Shown: positions 57,402 to 64,000 of the stretch, piece by piece
Layout of the letters: each line of letters opens with the position of its first letter
How positions within the stretch are numbered: the stretch's first letter is position 1
NCBI GenBank assembly: GCA_039111635.1
Contig: JBCAQO010000009.1
Coordinates: forward strand, 2,082,769 to 2,146,768
Reading direction: 5' to 3'
Length of the DNA: 64,000 bases
Origin: Heterobasidion occidentale
Taxonomy: Eukaryota > Basidiomycota > Agaricomycetes > Russulales > Bondarzewiaceae
The notes under the pieces: generated by a model
Seen by the model: only the letters and a program-made list of their open reading frames with translations
What the model was told of the DNA's origin: nothing
Databases searched by the model: none
Position numbers and translations under genes: made by a program

Positions 57402-58778
57402 ATGTCCGACCACTCCTCCCTTGATTACTCCCCTGGACGTGCCATGCTCATCGATGATGGAACCACCTCCTCCCCTTCAAGAAACCCCTCGCCAGACATC
57501 ATTCTGGCCATGGCCAACCCCGACACTGGACGCCCTAGCCGAAGCAGCCGCCCAACGACTCCAGGGGGAGTCCCCGTACAAATCAGTGTCCACCAAACCG
57601 CGCTCACCGTCGAAGATCGAACGGGTTCCCGAGCCTCACCACGGTTTGAGAGAGCTCATGACGAGCACGATGAAGGACGTCAAGCGGAAGGAAGGCATGC
57701 TCCGTCAACGCCTCCGCGACCGACGTCAGCGTTGGCTCAAGGAGACGCAAGGCAGGAAACGAGAGGCGGAAGAAGACCAGGAAACCCTTCGGACCTGGCA
57801 TCGCCTACAACTGTTGAGGCAGGTGTACAAGAACCAGCAACGGCTGGTACATCAGCTGCCAGGACCAGAGGGCCCCCTACCAGTAGTCGAGATCTGCACC
57901 CCGGAGAGTTGGAAGGACTAGGAGACGCTCTACTCCAGCGCACCACCATCTCCGCGGTAATTCAGATGGCCACAGCGCTGGCCTTACAAAGGCTCGCTAA
58001 CTTCTTCGCAGGGCAACCAGGAAGCGAGAGCGACGACATACCCCGACACCTCGCTGACGCAAGCGACCAGGTCAGGCTTCTGGCCTATGCAGATGATCAT
58101 AGGGCCGCCTCCTGGTACGCCCGAGGAAATAATGGGGCTTACGCCCTACTCATTCATCCGGACGAGTTCTCCTCCTTCATCAATCTGGAGCTCCTACCCG
58201 CCCTCATCTCGCGCACCGACGCAAGATACTCCTCCCACGCCCATCCCGTTCGGACTGACCCATTCCGCGTCCAGCCATGGAGCGAAGCTAGCAGAGCGAT
58301 ACCGGCTACAAGTAGTCGAGACGCATCCACCCAGACCGAATACGTCTGGGCTACGGTCCGACGACAGGCACACAGGGACCGAGAGGCCCTTCCTCCCATA
58401 TCGGCAGGACAATCCACCGGGCAGGACGCAGGAGGCAGCAATGAGGAGCACCCTCCAAGGTACAGGAGGAATGAGGGACGAGGGAGCCAGAGAACAAGGG
58501 CAACCCTTCAACCCAGGCGAAGCAGTCCTAGAAGAACTCGACCAAGAGATTTGCCGACTCCAAACCGTCCTCGAGATAATCGAGTTGAAGGAGCGCATCC
58601 TCACATTGGTAGAAGAACTCCAGTCCGCCAGCGCCCGACTCAGCGGACTACTTCCTGGACTCGAGCGGAACTAGACGCCTGGGACGAGGTCGAAGGCGAT
58701 AATTACGACGACATCGACCCCTACTACAGACCAGACGAAGGGTACGGAGACTACGGAGACATTGGTGGAGGATATTAG
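57402..58778 (+). CDS. Third reading frame of the retrotransposon (ORF3), unknown function
   Basis: 458-codon open frame beginning 60 bp after the pol stop (MSDHSSLDYSPGRAMLIDDG). Ser/Pro/Arg/Thr-rich, with a helical middle (AVIQMATALALQRLANFFAG, then QVRLLAYADDHRAASWYARG) and an acidic Asp/Tyr/Gly-rich end (DNYDDIDPYYRPDEGYGDYG). No transmembrane segment, so not an envelope-like protein. Another frame is open over much of the same DNA and may be the true one. I do not recognise a homologue. Confidence 0.5.
   Translation: MSDHSSLDYSPGRAMLIDDGTTSSPSRNPSPDIILAMANPDTGRPSRSSRPTTPGGVPVQISVHQTALTVEDRTGSRASPRFERAHDEHDEGRQAEGRHAPSTPPRPTSALAQGDARQETRGGRRPGNPSDLASPTTVEAGVQEPATAGTSAARTRGPPTSSRDLHPGELEGLGDALLQRTTISAVIQMATALALQRLANFFAGQPGSESDDIPRHLADASDQVRLLAYADDHRAASWYARGNNGAYALLIHPDEFSSFINLELLPALISRTDARYSSHAHPVRTDPFRVQPWSEASRAIPATSSRDASTQTEYVWATVRRQAHRDREALPPISAGQSTGQDAGGSNEEHPPRYRRNEGRGSQRTRATLQPRRSSPRRTRPRDLPTPNRPRDNRVEGAHPHIGRRTPVRQRPTQRTTSWTRAELDAWDEVEGDNYDDIDPYYRPDEGYGDYGDIGGGY
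57421..58674 (+). other. Alternative overlapping frame within ORF3 (57421-57921 and 58087-58674)
   Basis: In the frame one base ahead of ORF3, two long open segments are separated by a ~165-bp closed stretch. The first contains a strongly charged helical stretch (MTSTMKDVKRKEGMLRQRLR, then TWHRLQLLRQVYKNQQRLVH), the second EAVLEELDQEICRLQTVLEI and ELKERILTLVEELQSASARL, which look like coiled coils. This composition resembles a real protein at least as well as ORF3 does. Confidence 0.45.
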
Positions 58779-58850
58779 ACAAGGTGACGGAGAGGAAAGG
58801 ACCCTCCGCACCACAGATACCGGTTTCACGCACAGGACACCGGAACGAAC

Positions 58851-60535
58851 GTCCTGCATGACGTTAAACTGTGAAAAGATAAGAAGGCAGGGGAAGTACC
58901 TGACCATTTCGCATTGCAGCCCTCCGGTCTCAAGATGAAGGACAAGCATTCAACACTCTCGTTATCAAGAGGTATTCTAACAAGCGAATCGGGCGTCCCG
59001 CTTGGATCCCCAGTTTTACAGGGCCCTTTCCGCATTAGGAGGCCCTTAGGATTCACAACATAACTGATACGTGAATGATGCATGAATATTGGTGGGAAAT
59101 CGTGATGCATACCCGCCGCTGGGGAACGGTGGATAAACCTCGCTGTCAAGGTCTGACAGGTGTCTTGGACGTCCCACTTTGGATCTCCGGTTTTACAGGG
59201 TCGTTTCCGCATTAGGGGACCCTATCTGCGATGCAGGAACTGATGGCCGCACTCCATTAGTACCCAAAACGGAGAAATTACATCCGCAACGATGTAAAAC
59301 TACGAAAGGCTTGGTCCGCAATGACGATAAACTAGTTACCGTCCGGAACGACGCTAAAGCTACCAAGACCCTCGGAGCGTGGTTGCATTCTGGCAGACGG
59401 TGGAAGTGAGGGCCTCCACCGTTGCAAAACCCTGCCGACTAGGTCGAGGCGCTTCCATATTCCATACGCCCTACAGTAAAAGAATATGGGGTCGACACGG
59501 TTCAATTCCGTGCGAGGGGTTTGGGGACGTGGAGCGGGTTGTCACCCTTCCGACAAGGCCACGACTACTCCATGGCGCGCCCACTCTACCCTTGAAGTCC
59601 GAAGCAAGGATTCCACTTCAAGGGCCAGTCGAGAGGCAACTGGGATCGTGCCTCGTGTTTGCGATCATCCGCAACGATGTAAAACTACGCCCTCCATGGC
59701 GTTAAACTGGGACTACCCTTTCATTACAGGGTCATGAGCAGTGTTCAAACATGAGATATGTTTTGTCATTGCTGCGTCCGCAAAGACGTTAAACTACCAC
59801 TCCTTTCAGCATAGGAGATGTCGATCGACATCGTTGTTGACGCCACGATGTTGATCTAGTCCGCAATGACGATAAACTATTATCCCTCGTCCTAGGGATC
59901 GTATTGGAGCTGGAATTACCGCTTCCAGCTGCAATAGTCCGCAATGACGGTAAACTACTTACTCCTTCAAGTATAGGAGTCGTGGTTGATGGTCACGACC
60001 TTGACCATCAACTAGTCCGAAATGACCTTAAACTACCCTCACCCCGGAGGATTAGAATCTATCGAGGCTCGGGAGGTTCAAGCCAGGCGATAGCGGACGT
60101 CCGCAATGACTATAAACTAGTTGCCGTCCTTCATGACGATAAACTGAGCTGCCCTTCTGTCTACAGGGCCATGTGAGTTGTGTCAAAATAGGCTTAAGGT
60201 CTATTCTCGCAACTCTATAAGTTATCTGGTTTGATATAGTATAAACCGTCACCATCTTGCCTCAATGGGAACCCTGTCAAGAAGGAGGAACTGGTCTACG
60301 GCCCTATGCGCATCACCGATGAATGTTCCGGCGCGCAGAAACGCCTGCTGTCTTGTTTACAGGTACTCCTACGTTGGGAGATGGATAGGTCCGCAACGAC
60401 CTTGGCATAAACTAGTAGGGCAGTCCGCAACGACTTATGTATAAACTAGCCTCAGTCCGCAACGACTTAAGGATAAACTAGCGGACGTCCGCAAAGACGT
60501 AAAACTACGGACGTCCGGCACGACGTTAAAACTAC
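58851..60535 (+). repeat. Array of at least 16 copies of a ~22-nt motif (GTCCGCAAYGACGNTAAACT)
   Basis: Copies start at 58851, 59282, 59314, 59341, 59667, 59776, 59859, 59937, 60015, 60099, 60126, 60389, 60423, 60455, 60487 and 60513; a partial copy is near 59690. The 5' half (TCCGCAAYGAC) and 3' half (TAAACTA) are the most constant; in the copies at 60389, 60423 and 60455 they are 4-5 nt further apart. Spacing is either about 26-34 bp or about 78-84 bp. All copies are on the same strand, within the non-coding 3' region of the retrotransposon. Confidence 0.9.
58995..59224 (+). repeat. Two copies of a ~54-bp direct repeat
   Basis: 58995-59048 and 59171-59224 share GTCCC, TTGGATC, TTTTACAGGG, then TTTCCGCATTAGG. 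Located between ORF3 and the main motif array. Confidence 0.8.
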
Positions 60536-60608
60536 CAGGACATACCTTACGCTGACCCCGCATAATTACCGTCAAGGTGGATACCATGGTCTATCCAAGA
60601 GACCATGG
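59715..60608 (+). other. Hairpins interleaved with the motif array
   Basis: Examples read from the sequence: ACCCT/AGGGT at 59715-59732; CTCCT/AGGAG just after the copy at 59776; GATCGACATCGT/ACGATGTTGATC (one G-T) at 59823-59856; ATCCCT/AGGGAT at 59882-59899; TATTGGAGCTGGAA/TTCCAGCTGCAATA (one mismatch) at 59902-59936; ACTCCT/AGGAGT at 59961-59980; GTTGATGGTCA/TGACCATCAAC at 59985-60012; GCCCT/AGGGC at 60151-60169; CCATGGTC/GACCATGG at 60584-60608. The longer stems end within a few bases of the next motif copy. Confidence 0.8.
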
Positions 60609-61090
60609 GGTTCAAAGTCTATTCTTCAAAGTCCTTACCTCGTGTCCAATACCCTTAGTGAAAAACAAACTCTGGACGAACACTCAATCTCTAACCTGAC
60701 AAGGCCACCGTATGGGGCTGACAGAGTTAGGGATCTTCAAAGGGGTCTTGCCGGACTCAAAACAAGTCAAGAAAATGTCGTATTCTTGATAGGTTGGTGG
60801 GCCTAAGCCTTAGTAAAGCGATCAACCCACACACCTGGAGTCCCCCTCGATACCGGAGATCAAGGAGATGAAGATCTATCCTGGAAACACTGAGACATGG
60901 CCTTCGGCACTTTGGAAGAAGAACGACACACACCTTCTATCCACAGACGAGTTTCTATTTCATCCTATAATCATTCGCACAACACCTTTCTGCATCGTTG
61001 CCAGATGACACTGGCTCATCAAACCTACCAGGGAGCCCTGGTCGAGTAGCTGCCTATTGACTCTAGGAGTGTACTCACACAAAACGTGCG

Positions 61091-61354
61091 GTGAAGGAAG
61101 AACACCGGGAGAAGGGACAGGGTATTGTGGCTATGCCCCGAACTTCAAATCAAACAGCTCAACGGAGAAGGAAAACTCCTAGGCGTTGTAAACGACGTAG
61201 GTCGGTCTCCGCCCCAGAAAACGAAGTGATATTGGGAAGACGCATCCCAATCTATTTTGACGACCACAAAGCAATTGTCCGTGGAATGACGATGAAGCTC
61301 GTTTCTGCTCAAGCGAGTAGTCCCCTCAGGAGTTGGGACCTAGAAAGGGGGTAA
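61091..61354 (+). other. Short open frame before the 3' LTR
   Basis: 87 codons, very basic in the middle (RRRKTPRRCKRRR). It ends at the polypurine tract. It may be fortuitous, with no homologue recognised. Confidence 0.25.
61340..61354 (+). other. Polypurine tract
   Basis: AGAAAGGGGGTAA lies directly 5' of the 3' LTR, the expected position of the plus-strand primer. Confidence 0.7.
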
Positions 61355-61976
61355 TGTTATGACTTGACCGATCGGGGCCCTTCGCGGCCGGTCTAACCGA
61401 TGGATCAAGCATCACATGCTAGGCGGCTCCACTACGGAGCGTACATCAAGGTATTCGGCATGTCCTTAGGAGCCGACAAGACCGATGGTTCTTCAAGACA
61501 TCGGTAAAGGCTATATTGGAGGGACACGAGGCTCACAGAGTTCACACAGTAATGAGAGGCGTATTCACATGCCATGGGCTTAGGGCTTACGGGTAAGCAC
61601 CTCGTCGCACCATGATGGATCAGTGCGACTGGAGAAGTACAAGAGTAGGCGCCGGCTGAGAGAGACGGCGACCACAGCTCTCCTAGGATGGAAACCTGGA
61701 GAAGCACACGGACTCTTACCCTATACCCTATACAGTATATAAGGCCCATAGAATAGGCTGAGGATCTTCAGTCTATTCTCTTCGTTCATTCGTATCTTCG
61801 AATACGAACCTCTTCGTTCCCCTGTATCTACGCATACAGGATTCTTAGAGCCAATCATTATTTCCCTCCTGTATCATCGCCTGATACAGTCGAGACTTCG
61901 CCCACCACTCAGTCCATTTGTGCGACCTAGGGAAGAACCTGTTACTCTTGGGTTACTGAACGAGCAGTTCATAACA
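61355..61976 (+). repeat. 3' LTR
   Basis: Starts TGTTATGACTTGACCGATCG and ends GTTCATAACA. Collinear with the 5' LTR; shorter by about 16 bp through several small deletions. Confidence 0.9.
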
Positions 61977-64000
61977 TGCATCTTCTTGGACTTCCTTGAT
62001 TAGCTGTAAATGTTTGGTCACTGTGGGCACCTTGGTCTCTAGTGCTGAGTCGACCAAATATGGCGGATTGAACCCATAAAGGACTTCAAACAGTGATTTC
62101 CCTGTGGCGGAGTGTCTTCGGGTGTTATGGGCAAATTCCGCGAAGGGAATCAAGTCTACCCAGTTATCTTGGTGGTAGTTGCAAAATACCCACAGAAATT
62201 GATCGATTTCCTGGTTAACCCGTTCCATTTCTCCGTCCATCTGGGGATGATAAGCCGTGCTGAGGGCAGGAGTGATTCCCCATCCTTTCCATAGTTCTCA
62301 CGTGAACTTTGCCACAAATTGGGGGCCTCTATCGGATGCCACCTTGGTCGGCAGACCATATCATTTAAAGATGTTGTCCTGGAAGAGCGTCGTAGTTTCT
62401 TCGGCCGTGATTGTCTTCTTACATGGAGTTATGACTATCCCTTTAGACAGGCCCTGGTCAACCACCACGTTTATCAAGTCGTATCCTCTGCTTTCCGGGA
62501 GGTCTGTTATGAAGTTGGTGGAGATGAAACATGAAGGGGCGTTCATGGTTTCCAATGGTTGAATCAGTGGATGGGTCCTGTGGGGTAGGTTCTTGGTGGA
62601 CTGGCAAATTGCGCATCCATCCACGTATTGATGGACGAATTTGGTCATGCTCGACCACCAATAATGGTGTTGTACCAATTCCAAGGTCTTTCCTCAACCT
62701 TGGTGTCCTGTAGCCATGGTGTCGTGGTGTGTCCTGACAATCATTTGCCGGAGGAGGTCATCTTTTAGGATGCATACGTAGCCATCGCGTCTTGTGATGC
62801 CATCTTCATGTGTCCACTTTCCTAGGTCACCCTTCATTGCTTTTGGTCCTTTTTCTAGCAATTTCTTGAGGGCGACATCGACTAGCAAATCGTGTTCTGA
62901 ACACGAGTGTTGAATGAGGGTAAGGATGTCCGAGGATATGAGTTCTGTTGCTTTGACGTGTATGCCTTCGCTTGATTCCACAAATGATTTGCTTTCTTGT
63001 CCACGTTTGACTGGATTTGAATCTACCAGAGTTTCACTGGACTCAGTGAAAAGTTTGGACGGGAGCAGAGTCTGTGCCTTGTTATCAGATTCCACCCCCC
63101 CACTAAGGTCTGGACGCCTGGACAGAGCATCAGCATGGTTGGTTGTTCCTGCTTTGTAACTGAGCTGGAAGTCAAACTTGAACAAAAGCAGACTCTAGCG
63201 CGCTTGTCGCCTTGATAGGTCCCGCGCAGTTTGAAAGTAAACCAGGTTCTTGTGGTCCGTCCAGACCTCAAAGGGGTGTCTAGTGCCTTCAAGGTAGTGT
63301 TTCCAGTGTTCTAGTGCCTTGATGATTGCAAGGAGTTCGTAATCGTGTACGTCGTAATTCCGTTCGGGGGATGAAAACAATCCTGAGAGGTAGGCAACTA
63401 GGTGCCAGTCGTTATCAGGTCCTTCCTGTAAGAGGACTGCACCATATGCAGAGAGGGAGGTGTTGGTGACAAGCCGGTAGGGACATATCGGATCAGGGTA
63501 TAGTAGGACGGGTTGACTGATGAAGGCTTTCTTCAATCGGTCAAAGGCCTGTTGGCAGTCCGCGGTCCAGTCCCATTTCATGTCTTTCTTAGTGAGATTG
63601 TGCAGGGGATGAGCAATTAAGGAAAACTTGTCAATGAATCACCAATAAAAGTTCCCTAGACCTAAGAAAGAGCGGATGTCATGGACTGTGCAAGGAATTG
63701 GCCATTTCTGAATGGCTTCAATCTTCAAATCCTCCATAGCGACGTGGTCTTTTGAAATTGTGTATCCCAAGTAGTTTAGCTTGTCCTTATGGAACTCGCA
63801 TTTCTCTGGTTGAGGTAGAGATCGTTGTCGCGTAGAATTTGGAGGACTTGTTGAACAACCACAATATGTTCTGCTGCGGTTTTCGTGAAGATGAGGATGT
63901 TGTCCATGTATACTGTGATTTTCTAGGCGAGGATGAGATCTTGGAAGATCATGTTCATCATGGCCTGGAAAGTTGCTGGGGAGTTAGTGAGCCCAAAGAA
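61977..64000 (-). pseudogene. pol: Truncated pol of a second, related chromoviral element (opposite strand)
   Basis: Reading from 64000 down: end of RT, RNase H (YRLVTNTSLSAYGAVLLQEG), spacer (SYKAGTTNHADALSRRPDL), integrase zinc region (DGCAICQSTKNLPHRTHP) and core up to LIKEVQEDA, where it stops abruptly at the 3' LTR of the plus-strand element. It keeps Trp where the other element has TAG. It has several frameshifts, a TAG just before the RT active site, and YMDN in place of YMDD near 63900-63911, so it cannot encode an active RT. Relative to the other element it has an extra ~18 codons near 63000. The 5' part lies beyond the window. Confidence 0.88.

Larger units (their letters stand above)
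51085..61976 (+). mobile_element. 10.9-kb chromodomain Ty3/gypsy LTR retrotransposon (inactive copy)
   Basis: Bounded by two similar direct LTRs (51085-51722 and 61355-61976), both TG...CA. Inside, in order: leader, gag with CCHC knuckle, pol (protease, reverse transcriptase, RNase H, integrase, chromodomain), a third reading-frame region, 2.3 kb of structured non-coding repeats, and a polypurine tract. Gene order PR-RT-RH-INT-chromodomain is that of chromoviruses in the Ty3/gypsy group. The coding regions carry frameshifts and one in-frame TAG, so this copy is probably not autonomous. No target-site duplication: flanks are GTCTC on the left and TGCAT on the right. Confidence 0.92.

Noticed and set aside
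57402..58778. ORF3 as an envelope-like gene
   Set aside because: Neither open frame has a signal peptide, transmembrane segment or Cys pattern expected of an envelope protein.
58851..60535. The repeat array as a CRISPR array
   Set aside because: The host is a eukaryote, the repeats are degenerate and unevenly spaced, spacers contain hairpins, and no cas genes exist here.
58851..60608. Array hairpins as hammerhead ribozymes
   Set aside because: The hammerhead core sequences CUGAUGA and GAAA are not found in the required arrangement.

Overview
The window is nuclear DNA from a filamentous basidiomycete, most likely a wood-decaying Agaricomycete and plausibly a polypore. The support is dense GC-rich genes split by many 45-70 bp GT-AG introns, secreted oxidative and hydrolytic enzymes (an AA9 lytic polysaccharide monooxygenase, a GMC oxidoreductase, a GH31 glucosidase), families I know only from basidiomycetes, and a chromodomain Ty3/gypsy retrotransposon. 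Exon models were built by hand from reading frames, splice consensus and family motifs. In most cases every exon phase closes, which makes those models fairly secure. The species itself is inferred only to class level.

Region 1 (1-10.1 kb): the 5' end of a GPR1/FUN34/YaaH-type acetate transporter gene (minus strand) is divergent from an NAT9-like N-acetyltransferase. Next come two inverted copies of a multi-pass membrane protein gene, one apparently intact (2514-3988, minus) and one decayed (6938-8350, plus), in repeat-rich gene-poor DNA around a small unrecognised gene.

Region 2 (10.1-36.1 kb) holds housekeeping genes: an MBD4-like DNA glycosylase, an aldehyde dehydrogenase with a 14-nt microexon, an MRH4-like mitochondrial DEAD-box helicase, a secreted basidiomycete-type protein, the ribosome-associated Hsp70 SSZ1 divergent from a USP5/UBP14 deubiquitinase, the histone chaperone NAP1 divergent from a CDCA7-like (4CXXC R1 zinc-finger) protein, and a CtIP/Sae2/Ctp1-like resection factor divergent from a multi-pass membrane protein.

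Region 3 (36.6-50.1 kb) is rich in secreted biomass-active proteins: a GMC (AA3-type) oxidoreductase, a Zn2Cys6 transcription factor, an AA9 LPMO, a small cysteine-containing secreted protein and a GH31 alpha-glucosidase-like enzyme. GMC enzymes can supply electrons or peroxide to LPMOs, so this could be a functional neighbourhood.

Region 4 (50.6-64 kb) is an AATTG-rich tract, an 84-bp inverted LTR remnant, a 10.9-kb chromoviral LTR retrotransposon (51085-61976), and the truncated pol of a related element in the opposite orientation running off the window. Between its third reading frame and 3' LTR the retrotransposon carries about 2.3 kb of non-coding DNA with at least sixteen copies of a short conserved motif. 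Several of these are followed by hairpins whose stems change in compensating pairs. I consider this the best candidate here for an undescribed structured element.

A window-wide caution: several genes with otherwise well conserved proteins (MBD4-like, ALDH, USP5, NAP1) each need one or two 1-2 nt corrections to stay in frame. These may be assembly errors or real lesions, and sequence alone cannot decide.
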